Source: Cytophagaceae bacterium
Lineage (GTDB): Bacteria; Bacteroidota; Bacteroidia; Cytophagales; Spirosomataceae
Reading direction: 5' to 3'
NCBI GenBank assembly: GCA_027491315.1
Contig: JAIXWL010000012.1
Coordinates: 86,940 to 150,939 of the forward strand
Length of the DNA: 64,000 nucleotides
The notes below the pieces were generated by a model. It ran no database searches and was not told where the DNA came from. It worked only from the letters and a program-made list of their open reading frames with translations. Shown here one piece after another: positions 17,266-25,413 of the stretch; the stretch's first letter is position 1; every line of letters starts with the position of its first letter. The translations under genes were made by a program, and so were the position numbers.

Positions 17266-17292
17266 TAAGTATGAAGAGAAAAATGATACTTA
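17266..17292 (-). promoter_or_regulatory. Leader hairpin touching the thrA start codon
   Basis: TAAGTAT and ATACTTA form a perfect 7-base stem with a 13-base loop. The stem ends directly at the thrA ATG, so it could affect initiation. It is short and AT-rich, and may be chance. Confidence 0.3.
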
Positions 17293-17317
17293 CCTCTACA
17301 AACAGGCAAGAATTCAA

Positions 17318-17325
17318 CAAATATA
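17318..17325 (-). promoter_or_regulatory. Promoter -7 element of thrA-thrB
   Basis: On the minus strand this reads TATATTTG, an exact TAnnTTTG match, between the DUF421 stop and thrA, giving a leader of roughly 45-50 bases. Confidence 0.55.
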
Positions 17326-17330
17326 CGAGA

Positions 17331-17844
17331 TTAGGCTGTATTATTCCCTATAATCCGGTGCCCACCTCGTCTCCTTTTGGATATTTTTCGATAGTTTTCA
17401 GAAAGAACTGAAATATTTCCATCTACTTCAAAAACGGCTAAATCTACATCAGCTAATTTTTCAACACCATGCTCACGGATGGCGGCTTCTAATTCTTCTA
17501 GGGTCAGGCTGGCTTCTTTGAGGCCAGCAGGCTTTAAAACCCCTTGATAAATTAATAAGATAGGTTCTCCATCGATGGCTTTCGACCAAAATTTATTGGA
17601 AGTTATTATCTTTTTTAAATAAAAAATTCATTAAAAATAGTGCCAAAGCGGCAACTAAACCGCCCACCAAACTAGCGTCTTCACCTACCATGGCGGTTTG
17701 TACAGAATTTGAAATAAGGAGAATAAATACTACGTCTACGACAGATAATTGGGCAAATTCACGTTTCCCAAAAAGACGAATAGCCGCCACGATGAATACG
17801 TAGACGGCTATTGATTTAAGGGCGATAAGTACATAGCCCTCCAT
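17331..17844 (-). pseudogene. DUF421 (YetF-like) membrane protein, split by a one-base frameshift
   Basis: The first frame (17844 down to 17593, 83 residues) encodes the membrane part of a DUF421 protein: LFGKREFAQLSVVDVVFILLISN and two further hydrophobic segments, ending after FLFKKDNNFQ. The rest of the family's sequence continues in another frame down to a stop at 17331: AIDGEPILLIYQG, LTLEELEAAIREHGVE and LAVFEVDGNISVLSE are all classic DUF421 C-terminal motifs. The shift falls in a run of six A on the coding strand (17611-17616). Dropping one A joins the halves smoothly (KKIITSNKFWSK) into a protein of about 170 residues. It may be a real mutation, an assembly error or a slippage site. 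The upstream neighbour is exbD, two bases away. Confidence 0.85.
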
Positions 17845-17845
17845 A

Positions 17846-18247
17846 TTATTTTTTCTTTTCTGCTGCCATCACCATCGATAGGTTTAATTTGGCGGCTAAA
17901 TCATAGACATTAGTTAATTCTTGAACCGTTTGGTTGCGGTCCATGCGTACGATTAAAGTGGCTGCTTTTTTTGCAGATACTGCTTCGGTTAAAGCTAGTT
18001 CTAAATTGGCAAAATCCACTGGATTATCATCAATAAAGTAATTTCGATTTTCATCTACAGTCAAGCGAACCACTTCATTTGCTGGTGTAGGTGCTGGCTT
18101 CGCTGTTTCTGGCAGCAATAACTTGATAGCATCTGGAGAGGCTAAGGTGGAAATCATTAGAAAGAACATCAACAAAAAGAATAGAATATCTGCTAATGCG
18201 CCTGTTTCTACTTCCGAGGCTTCCCTATTTCGTTTTCTAAAATTCAT
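17846..18247 (-). CDS. ExbD/TolR family biopolymer transport protein
   Basis: This 133-residue protein has a basic N-terminus, one membrane segment (about 20-40, ADILFFLLMFFLMISTLA) containing the conserved aspartate that conducts protons in the family, and a periplasmic domain of the ExbD/TolR type. It would energise an outer-membrane TonB or Tol system together with the ExbB-like protein encoded five bases upstream. It cannot be assigned to TonB or Tol partners from sequence alone. A large TonB-dependent receptor lies in the same window at 44.6-47.9 kb. Confidence 0.9.
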   Translation of the reverse strand: MNFRKRNREASEVETGALADILFFLLMFFLMISTLASPDAIKLLLPETAKPAPTPANEVVRLTVDENRNYFIDDNPVDFANLELALTEAVSAKKAATLIVRMDRNQTVQELTNVYDLAAKLNLSMVMAAEKKK

Positions 18248-18252
18248 ACCTC

Positions 18253-18999
18253 TTAAACTTTATTAGCTGGCTTATGAAGGATATCCAAGAAATCAATGGC
18301 CGTAATTTCCATTTTATTAATGGTGCGATCAATCATCGTCATTAATAAAGTGTATAACACGTAGGCAATAATACCTACAATCAAACCAGAGGCCGATGTA
18401 ACCATTTTTTCATAAATACCCCCAGCAATGGTGGAGATATCAATTTTATTAGAAATGGAGATATTATGAAAGGTACGAATCATACCCGTTACTGTACCTA
18501 AGAAACCAAACATGGGGGCAATTCGAGCAATCGCACTCAAAATACCTAAATTCTTTTCCATATTGTAAATTTCCACTTTCGCCTTATTTTCAATGGCTGT
18601 TTCAATATCACGAATGGGAGAACCTAAACGACTTAAACCTTTCTCTAACAATTTAGCGATAGGATATTGCGATGTTTTGCAATAGGTAATCGCGCCTTGA
18701 ACATTACCATTCACCAACATATCATTGATGGTATGCAGGAAATTCTCATCCAATTTGGCGGTTTTGCGAATGTATAAATAGCGCTCAATGAATAAAAATA
18801 CTGCTCCAGCAAATAAGAAACCGATGGGATACATCACATACCCTCCTTTTCCTAATAAATCTAGCACAGAAAACTCTTCCACTACTTTGGTAGCTTGTTG
18901 TACGGGCTGAGCATTAACAATGGAATCGGAAACTGCAGCAGACACTGAATCGAGAGTCGAACCTGCTTGAAGTAGAATGGAAGCTAGCGATAAAGCCAT
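18253..18999 (-). CDS. MotA/TolQ/ExbB proton channel family protein
   Basis: This 248-residue inner-membrane protein has an N-terminal hydrophobic segment, a main membrane helix at about 55-72 (YVMYPIGFLFAGAVFLFIER) and the paired family segments near 165-225 (PMFGFLGTVTGMIRTF and ASGLIVGIIAYVLYTLL). It forms the pentameric channel with the ExbD-like product of the next gene. The two genes form one operon. Three direct copies of GTTTACRA lie upstream at 19021-19046. Confidence 0.9.
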   Translation of the reverse strand: MALSLASILLQAGSTLDSVSAAVSDSIVNAQPVQQATKVVEEFSVLDLLGKGGYVMYPIGFLFAGAVFLFIERYLYIRKTAKLDENFLHTINDMLVNGNVQGAITYCKTSQYPIAKLLEKGLSRLGSPIRDIETAIENKAKVEIYNMEKNLGILSAIARIAPMFGFLGTVTGMIRTFHNISISNKIDISTIAGGIYEKMVTSASGLIVGIIAYVLYTLLMTMIDRTINKMEITAIDFLDILHKPANKV

Positions 19000-19020
19000 A
19001 AAAGATTAGTCTTAAATAAG

Positions 19021-19046
19021 GTTTACAATTGTTTACAAGTTTACGA
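19021..19046. repeat. Three direct repeats of GTTTACRA upstream of exbB
   Basis: GTTTACAA at 19021-19028 and 19031-19038 and GTTTACGA at 19039-19046 lie 22-47 bases upstream of the exbB-like start. They may be a regulator binding site or a promoter part; no exact TAnnTTTG is seen on the minus strand here. Confidence 0.4.
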
Positions 19047-19063
19047 TTTTTTTTTCAAAATCT

Positions 19064-20020
19064 CTATTCCTTTTTATCGGCTTGAGATTGCAGAAAAAAC
19101 CAATATCCTTCTTTGAGGCTAAACGTCGAAATCCACATTTCAGGTATATGGTATCGATGTAAAACTTGATAAATTAAGGCATTGGCATAAGGAAAGATGC
19201 TGGCACGAAACATTTTCATGCCGGGTAAATTTACCCTTTCACCATAAGGTATTCTATCTATCAAGGCCTTATTTTTAAGAAAATATGGGATCGATAAAGG
19301 ATAAGCATAGGGAGTTAATTTCTGGAATTCCAAGTTGGTAACCCTCTCTAAATCACCAATGGTCTCAAATGCTCCAGCTGCTCCAATCAAAACTTCCGGC
19401 TGATGAGCTTGACAAAGTTGATCGAGTGGTACCAAAGCCTTTTGAATGTAATCGACCAATGATTCATTAAAACTTTGATCATATTCACCATTCAAATGAA
19501 ATAAGGATTGTAGTTGCAATCCACCTATTTCCAAACTCAATTTTCCGAGTACCTGATTCGCTTTAAATAAAATAAATTCGACACTTCCTCCACCGATATC
19601 CATTACGAGACTTGTGGCGTTCCAAGGCTGCGGTAAGGATGACTGAATACCCTGGTAGATTAATTCCGCCTCACGTATTCCTGAAATAATTTCTACTTGA
19701 ATACCTAATTCTTGTTGAATTTTTTTAACTAATTCAGGTGTATTTTCCGCCCTTCTTAAAATACTTGTACCCAATGCAACAATTTGATGGTCAGTATATT
19801 GAAATGAATTAGCTATTTGCTTAAACTCGATTAAAGTTTGAATAGCCCTATCCATTGCCTCATCTTGCAACACATTGGATTTCATAGCACCTTTGCCCAA
19901 GGAAACAGGTCTTTGTTCATGAGCTAAGATGTGCATGGAGCCATCAGATTCTCGCTTTTGTGCAATCAATAATTGGAAGGTATTTGTACCTAAGTCGACA
20001 ATCGCACGAGGCTTCATCAT
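19064..20020 (-). CDS. Ppx/GppA family exopolyphosphatase
   Basis: This 318-residue protein has the ASKHA ATPase-like fold of exopolyphosphatases and guanosine pentaphosphate phosphatases. AIVDLGTNTFQLLI is the first phosphate loop, SGIREAELIYQGI carries the likely catalytic glutamate, and VMDIGGGSVEFIL is the second phosphate loop. At about 318 residues it is the short form lacking the HD-like C-terminal domain of E. coli Ppx. Polyphosphate or pppGpp is the likely substrate; the family cannot be split by sequence reading. The start is ATG 20020 or the next codon. It has its own promoter. Confidence 0.88.
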   Translation of the reverse strand: MMKPRAIVDLGTNTFQLLIAQKRESDGSMHILAHEQRPVSLGKGAMKSNVLQDEAMDRAIQTLIEFKQIANSFQYTDHQIVALGTSILRRAENTPELVKKIQQELGIQVEIISGIREAELIYQGIQSSLPQPWNATSLVMDIGGGSVEFILFKANQVLGKLSLEIGGLQLQSLFHLNGEYDQSFNESLVDYIQKALVPLDQLCQAHQPEVLIGAAGAFETIGDLERVTNLEFQKLTPYAYPLSIPYFLKNKALIDRIPYGERVNLPGMKMFRASIFPYANALIYQVLHRYHIPEMWISTFSLKEGYWFFLQSQADKKE

Positions 20021-20036
20021 TATTTCTATTTTGGAA

Positions 20037-20044
20037 CAAAATTA
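20037..20044 (-). promoter_or_regulatory. Promoter -7 element of the ppx-like gene
   Basis: On the minus strand this reads TAATTTTG, an exact TAnnTTTG match 16 bases before the ATG. Confidence 0.55.
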
Positions 20045-20124
20045 ATCCCAAATGAGGTTAAAGTCCTGAATTATTTTCTTTATTTTAGAGGAAACGTTCG
20101 CTTCCTCCATCTCAACAAATATTT

Positions 20125-21528
20125 ATGCTGGATCCAAACTATGATGAAAACAAAGAAGATTTGCAATCTTCTGTTCAGCGTTTCGAAAAAATGATTTATC
20201 AGCATGAAAATTCATTTTTTGATGTAGAGACTTTAGAACAAATTGCCGAGCACTATTTTCTTCAAGCTAAATTTGAAGAGGCTTTAAAAGCTTGTGATTT
20301 AGGATTGACGCATTTCCCATATACCCTCGAATTAATTTCCTTGAAAGCGCAGATTTTAGGCGACATGCAAAAGCCGGAAGAAGGCATGGAATTGATTGAG
20401 AATGCTATTTTACTTTTCCCTACTGATTTAGAAATCATGTTGGTTAAAGGCTCTTTGTTGAGCCAAATGCAGCAACATGAGGCAGCTGTAGAAGTATTTT
20501 TAGTGGCCTTAGAATTAGCTGAAGAAAAAGACGAAGTCTATTTCCGCTTAGGATTAACCTATCATGCTTGGTCCAAACCTCGAGAGGCGGTAGATATGTT
20601 CAAAAAGGCATTGGAGGTAAATCCTGAGAATGAAAATGCCTTGGTTGAACTAGCTAATTCTTTAGACGATATTGGAAAAATCGAAGAAAGTATCCCCTAT
20701 TACAAACAATTCATTGATGAGGATCCATTTTCGTATACGGCCTGGTACAATTTAGGAATTGCTTATTCTAAGCTCAAGCAATATGAAAAAGCGATTGATT
20801 CATATGAGTATTCACTAGCCATTGAGCCTACGTTTGGATCATCTTTGTTCAACTTGGGAAATACCCATATGAACCTTCAAGATTATGTATTGGCGGAGGA
20901 AAATTACCGTCAGTGTCTCAAATACGATGAACCCAATCCCGAATTATATTGCTGTTTAGGAGCAAGTCTAGAAAGGCAAAAGAAATTTAATGAGGCTATT
21001 GAATATTATAAAGAGGCTGTTAAAATAGACCCTTTGTGGGATGAAGGATATTATGGCTTGGCAGTATGTTTAACAGAATTAGACAAATGGTTCGAGGCCC
21101 TTCATTTTCTAAAAAAATCCCTCAAACTAAATGAAACGAATCCACTTTATTGGACTGGATTAGCCGATGTAGAAGCCTATTTAGGCAATACTCTTTCTGC
21201 GGATGAGGCCTATCAAAAATCCATAGAACTCGATTCATTTTTTGCTCCTACGTGGATTAAATGGGCTCAATTGCATTTTGAATTAGAAGATTATGAAAAA
21301 TCGGCGGATATCATGTTATCTGCCATTGATGAATTACCCGAAGAAGCAGAATTATATTACAGATCTGCCGTTTATCTTATTAAAGCAGGCCAATTTAAAG
21401 ATGCCTTTCACTTTTTAGAATCTGGATTACTTTTGGATTATGACAAGCATGAAGTCATTTTTGAGTTTTTCCCCAATTTAGAAACACAAAAGGCCATATT
21501 TAAGTTAATTCAACAATATAAGAAATAA
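20125..21528 (+). CDS. Tetratricopeptide repeat protein, cytoplasmic
   Basis: This 467-residue protein is built almost entirely of TPR units of 34 residues, for example AWYNLGIAYSKLKQYEKAIDSY and SSLFNLGNTHMNLQDYVLAEENY. I count about ten or more repeats. There is no signal peptide and the protein is acidic, so a cytoplasmic scaffold or adaptor is likely. The binding partner is unknown. A 6-base-pair stem (GAGGAA with TTCCTC, 20088-20107) lies in the 5' leader. The M16 protease gene follows after 99 bases. Confidence 0.85.
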   Translation: MLDPNYDENKEDLQSSVQRFEKMIYQHENSFFDVETLEQIAEHYFLQAKFEEALKACDLGLTHFPYTLELISLKAQILGDMQKPEEGMELIENAILLFPTDLEIMLVKGSLLSQMQQHEAAVEVFLVALELAEEKDEVYFRLGLTYHAWSKPREAVDMFKKALEVNPENENALVELANSLDDIGKIEESIPYYKQFIDEDPFSYTAWYNLGIAYSKLKQYEKAIDSYEYSLAIEPTFGSSLFNLGNTHMNLQDYVLAEENYRQCLKYDEPNPELYCCLGASLERQKKFNEAIEYYKEAVKIDPLWDEGYYGLAVCLTELDKWFEALHFLKKSLKLNETNPLYWTGLADVEAYLGNTLSADEAYQKSIELDSFFAPTWIKWAQLHFELEDYEKSADIMLSAIDELPEEAELYYRSAVYLIKAGQFKDAFHFLESGLLLDYDKHEVIFEFFPNLETQKAIFKLIQQYKK

Positions 21529-21627
21529 CCTTACATGTAGTTTAAAAACCATTGGTAACTAATTGCTAGAAATTTCCTTTGATTTTCAGCATTTTCAAGT
21601 CGAATTATTCCCCAACCCTAATTTTTT

Positions 21628-24483
21628 ATGAAAAAAACAATCCTCATTGCACTATTGTTTGTTACTGGAATCAGTGGCATTCAAGCTCAACAAAAATCAA
21701 AAACAAGTGGAGTTAGCCCAAAAACAAGTAACTCTGCGACAAAAACAAGTACATTAAGTATTCCGGAAAAAATCACTTCTGCGGAGGGAATTACGGAGTA
21801 TCGTTTAGGAAATGGTTTAAAAGTTTTATTATTTCCTGACCCATCCAAGCAAACCATTACGGTAAACATCACGTATTTAGTTGGTTCTCGCCATGAAGGC
21901 TATGGTGAAACAGGAATGTCTCACCTATTGGAACATATGGTGTTTAAAGGAACTAAAGAGAAACATAAAGATGTAGCCAAAGAGATTACTGATCATGGTG
22001 CTCAGTTTAATGGAACTACCTGGTTAGATCGTACAAATTACTTCGAGACATTTGCGGCTACAGATGAAAACCTGGACTGGGCCTTGGATATGGAGGCAGA
22101 CCGTATGATTAACTCAAGAATTGCTAAAAGTGAGTTAGAAACCGAAATGACTGTGGTTCGTAATGAGTTTGAAATGGGAGAAAATGACCCAAGCTCAGTA
22201 TTAAGTGATCGAATTGTATCAACGGCTTTTTTATGGCATAATTATGGTAATTCAACCATTGGAGCACGATCAGATATTGAAAAAGTGCCAATTGAGAATT
22301 TACAAGCCTATTATAAGAAATATTACCAACCAGATAATGCGGTATTATTAGTGGCTGGTAAATTTGATCCTGTTAAAACTTTGAATTTAATAAATCAAAA
22401 ATTTGGTGTCATCCCTAAACCAGAAAGAGTTTTAACCAAAACATTCACGGCAGAACCAACTCAAGATGGAGAGCGTCATGTTACCCTTCGTCGAGTAGGA
22501 GATGTACAAGCTGTGGGTGTTGCTTACCATATTCCCTCTGGCTTACATCCTGATTACATTGCTTGCGATGTCTTTGCCGACTTATTAACTGATGCGCCAT
22601 CAGGCCGATTGTACAAGGCATTGATCGATACGAAAAAGGCTGCTTCTCAATATGGTTATAGCTTCCAATTAAAAGAACCTGGTTTGGTGTATTTTGGGGC
22701 TGAAGTACCGAAGGAAAAATCAGCTGATTCTGTTCGTAATATCATTTTAGAGACTATTGAGCAATTTGCCAAAACTCCTCCTACCCAAGCAGATGTGGAT
22801 CGAATCAAGATGAAAAACATCAAAAACGTAGAGTTATTATTAAATAATGCGCAGCGTGTCGGTGTAGGTTTATCGGAATACATCGCCCAAGGTGATTGGC
22901 GTTTATTATTTCACACGAGAAACTTAATTGAAAAAGTTACTGCAGAAGATGTTCAGCGAGTAGCACAAAAATACTTTAAGGCATCTAATCGTACTTCAGG
23001 AATCTTCTATCCAACAGAAAAGCCCGATCGTGCTGAAATCCCTGAGGCAAAAGAAGCTGAGGAAATACTTAAAGATTTCAAAGGAAGAGCAGCCGTTGCT
23101 GAAGGTGAGGCATTTGATCCATCTCCAAGCAATATTGATTCAAGAACTAAAAAAGAGACGATTGGATCTGTTAAGGTGGCATTATTGGCTAAGAAAACGA
23201 GAGGTAGCTCCGTTTATGCTCGTATGACTTTGAGATTTGGTGATGAGAAATCACTTTTAGGAACTTCAACTGCTGCTGATTTAGCGGCTGATATGTTGAC
23301 CAAGGGAACTGCGAAACATACTCGTCAACAATTTCAAGATGAATTGGACAAATTAAAGGCAAGGGTTTCTATTAGTGGAAGTGCTACTCAAGCTAACGTA
23401 TCCATTGAAACTACTCGTGAAAATTTAGTTCCTGCACTTAAATTAGTAGCTGAAGCATTAAAAACCCCAGTCTTCCCAGCAGAAGAATTTGAGAAATTAA
23501 AACAAGAAAATTTAACTCAAATAGATGCTCAAAAAAGTGATCCACAAGCCAAAGCTATTGAGGCTTTAAATCAAGTTAGAACAGGACATTACGCGAAAAA
23601 TGATGTTCGTTACAGCCCAACCTTAGCTGAACAAACGGCTCTTTATAGCGCTGCCAAATTAGAAGATGCCGTATCGTTCTATAAAAACTTTTACGGAGCT
23701 AGTTCAGCTACATTTTCAGCAGTAGGAGATTTTGATGAAAACGAAGTAAAAGAACTCATTAAAACAGAATTTTCTAATTGGAAATCACCTAAACCTTACA
23801 CTAGAATTCCTGAAATTGTAGCAGATGTAAAACCGGTGATTAAATCCATTGAAACTCCAGATAAAGCGAATGCCTTTTTCGTGGCTTATCAACCTTTAAA
23901 AATTTCAGATACAGACCCAGATTATGCGGCAATGGAAATCAGTAATTACATTTTGGGAGGAAGTCCAGGATTAGCCAATCGTTTAATGGGAAGAATTCGT
24001 CAAAAGGAAGGATTATCCTATGGTGTGGGTTCTCAGTTTAGTGCCCATCCGATAGACAAAGCTGGTAGTTTCCTGACTTATGCCATTTATGCTCCTGAGA
24101 ATTTAGCCAAATTAGAAGCTGCATTTAAAGAGGAGATTGAAAAAGTATTAAAAGACGGATACACAGAAAAGGAAATTGAGGAAGCAAAAAAATCTTGGCT
24201 ACAGGCTAGACAAGTGGCTCGTTCTCAAGACAATTCTCTAAGTGGTACATTGAACAGCAATTTATATTTAAATCGTAGTTTGAAATTCTCGGAGGAGTTG
24301 GATAAAAAAGTCAATGCTTTAACCTCTGACCAAATTTTACAAGCCACTCGTAAGACTTTGGATTTGCTTAAAATGTCTTTAATCAAAGCGGGAGATTACG
24401 AAGGGGCAGCCAAGAAAAAAGCTGCCAAAGCTGAAAATGCACCTAACAACACTGGTGCAGTAGGCGGCGCTCCTAAGCCCTAG
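21628..24483 (+). CDS. Secreted M16 family zinc metalloprotease (two-domain, pitrilysin type)
   Basis: This 951-residue protein has a signal peptide (about 1-20, cleavage after IQA) and two M16 halves. The first has the inverted zinc motif HxxEH as HLLEH (99-103) in GMSHLLEHMVFKG and the downstream glutamate region RNEFEMGENDP. The second half (about 500-930) keeps the M16 fold (GGSPGLANRLMGRIRQKEGLSYGV) but lacks HxxEH, as is normal for the inactive partner domain. It would degrade peptides in the periplasm. The C-terminal tail is lysine/alanine-rich. Its stop codon lies inside a half-copy of the palindrome that fills the following intergenic region. Confidence 0.92.
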   Translation: MKKTILIALLFVTGISGIQAQQKSKTSGVSPKTSNSATKTSTLSIPEKITSAEGITEYRLGNGLKVLLFPDPSKQTITVNITYLVGSRHEGYGETGMSHLLEHMVFKGTKEKHKDVAKEITDHGAQFNGTTWLDRTNYFETFAATDENLDWALDMEADRMINSRIAKSELETEMTVVRNEFEMGENDPSSVLSDRIVSTAFLWHNYGNSTIGARSDIEKVPIENLQAYYKKYYQPDNAVLLVAGKFDPVKTLNLINQKFGVIPKPERVLTKTFTAEPTQDGERHVTLRRVGDVQAVGVAYHIPSGLHPDYIACDVFADLLTDAPSGRLYKALIDTKKAASQYGYSFQLKEPGLVYFGAEVPKEKSADSVRNIILETIEQFAKTPPTQADVDRIKMKNIKNVELLLNNAQRVGVGLSEYIAQGDWRLLFHTRNLIEKVTAEDVQRVAQKYFKASNRTSGIFYPTEKPDRAEIPEAKEAEEILKDFKGRAAVAEGEAFDPSPSNIDSRTKKETIGSVKVALLAKKTRGSSVYARMTLRFGDEKSLLGTSTAADLAADMLTKGTAKHTRQQFQDELDKLKARVSISGSATQANVSIETTRENLVPALKLVAEALKTPVFPAEEFEKLKQENLTQIDAQKSDPQAKAIEALNQVRTGHYAKNDVRYSPTLAEQTALYSAAKLEDAVSFYKNFYGASSATFSAVGDFDENEVKELIKTEFSNWKSPKPYTRIPEIVADVKPVIKSIETPDKANAFFVAYQPLKISDTDPDYAAMEISNYILGGSPGLANRLMGRIRQKEGLSYGVGSQFSAHPIDKAGSFLTYAIYAPENLAKLEAAFKEEIEKVLKDGYTEKEIEEAKKSWLQARQVARSQDNSLSGTLNSNLYLNRSLKFSEELDKKVNALTSDQILQATRKTLDLLKMSLIKAGDYEGAAKKKAAKAENAPNNTGAVGGAPKP

Positions 24484-24498
24484 CAGGCCCAGTCCCAT

Positions 24499-24609
24499 AG
24501 CCCTAGCACTGCTAGGGCTATAAAAAAGCTCAAGCAGTGCTTGAGCTCTAAAAAAAAAGCCCTAGCACTGCTAGGGCTATAAAAAGAAAGCTCAAGCAAT
24601 GCTTGAGCT
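24499..24609. repeat. Tandem array of four palindromes of two alternating types
   Basis: Type A is AGCCCTAGCACTGCTAGGGC plus T (24499-24519 and 24558-24578) and type B is AGCTCAAGCAGTGCTTGAGC plus T (24527-24547; 24589-24609 with one change). Both share the core AGCA-S-TGCT. They alternate A-B-A-B with A-rich spacers on the plus strand. On the minus strand the type A and first type B hairpins are followed at once by T runs, so they look like stacked intrinsic terminators for the bacilliredoxin gene. Half-copies occur at the stop codons of both flanking genes. Confidence 0.9.
24527..24578 (-). terminator. Intrinsic terminators for the bacilliredoxin/suf transcript
   Basis: Read on the minus strand, the hairpin at 24558-24578 is followed by a run of eight or nine T and the hairpin at 24527-24547 by six T. 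The plus strand has A runs instead, so the M16 gene would not be terminated by the standard rule. Confidence 0.75.
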
Positions 24610-24623
24610 CTAAAAAAAAAGTC

Positions 24624-25037
24624 CTAGCAGAACTCCTCAAAAACACCTTCTAAGTGCGCTGAAATCAATTCAGCAGAACGACCTTCAATGTGATGACGCT
24701 CCACAAAGTGAACCAATTCACCATCTTTGAATAAGGCGATTGAAGGAGAAGATGGAGGATATGGCAAAGTATATTCTCTTGCTTTCTGTGTAGCTTCTTG
24801 ATCTACCCCAGCAAAAACAGTTACTAATGTATCTGGTTTTTTACTAGATGCTGCTACTGCCTCTTTTACACCTGGACGAGCGGTACGAGCAGAACAACCG
24901 CAAACCGAATTAATAAACAATAAGGTTGTACCTGGTTTAGCCAATACTTCTTCTACTTCAGAGGCTTGCTTCAACTCTTGAAATCCACCTTCTACGATAT
25001 CCATCCTCATAGGATGTACTAAATGTTCTGGATACAT
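24624..25037 (-). CDS. BrxA/BrxB family bacilliredoxin
   Basis: This 137-residue thioredoxin-fold protein belongs to the YphP/YqiW family and has the characteristic CGC motif (C46-G-C48 in NSVCGCSARTARPG). In Firmicutes these proteins remove bacillithiol from oxidised proteins; Bacteroidota homologues are common and are thought to act in thiol redox control. It is the last gene in line with suf (34 bases after sufT), so it may belong to that operon. Its stop codon is within a half-palindrome of the adjacent array. Confidence 0.9.
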   Translation of the reverse strand: MYPEHLVHPMRMDIVEGGFQELKQASEVEEVLAKPGTTLLFINSVCGCSARTARPGVKEAVAASSKKPDTLVTVFAGVDQEATQKAREYTLPYPPSSPSIALFKDGELVHFVERHHIEGRSAELISAHLEGVFEEFC

Positions 25038-25071
25038 ATTAATTCTATTTAAATTTAAATGGGTTAATCAA

Positions 25072-25410
25072 TTACATAAAGCCAAGTTCTAATTTGGCTA
25101 CTTCTGACATCATATCTTGAGAATATGGAGGATCAAAAGTTAATTCTACGGATACTTCGGCTACTCCTTCAATTTCCCGAATGGCTTTTTCAATATCAAC
25201 GGGAATACTTTCAGCTGATGGACAAGATGGAGAGGTTAAAGTCATCAGTACATAGACATTATTTACTGGGAATATTTTGATTTCATATATTAATCCCAAT
25301 TCATATACATCCACGGGAATTTCTGGATCGTATACTGTTTTAATGGCCTTAACAACCTTTTCCTTTAAATCTGCCTCAGTTAGCACTGAACTTGGTGTCG
25401 TGTTTTCCAT
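25072..25410 (-). CDS. sufT: SufT-like DUF59/MIP18 iron-sulfur assembly protein
   Basis: This 112-residue protein is a DUF59 domain throughout: AIKTVYDPEIPVDVYELGLI near the start and LTSPSCPSAESIP with the conserved reactive cysteine in the middle. SufT-type proteins assist iron-sulfur cluster maturation on client proteins. It is encoded three bases after sufE in the suf operon, which strongly supports the role. Confidence 0.88.
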   Translation of the reverse strand: MENTTPSSVLTEADLKEKVVKAIKTVYDPEIPVDVYELGLIYEIKIFPVNNVYVLMTLTSPSCPSAESIPVDIEKAIREIEGVAEVSVELTFDPPYSQDMMSEVAKLELGFM

Positions 25411-25413
25411 ATC

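Noticed and set aside
17600..17625. Programmed -1 frameshift at the A-run in the DUF421 gene
   Set aside because: A -1 shift leads to an immediate stop. Only a +1 or -2 shift, or loss of one A, joins the frames, so the classic slippery mechanism does not fit.
24499..24609. A regular array of repeats that could be taken for a CRISPR
   Set aside because: The spacers are only 8-10 A-rich bases, the repeats are full palindromes of two kinds, and no cas gene is near. It is a hairpin array.
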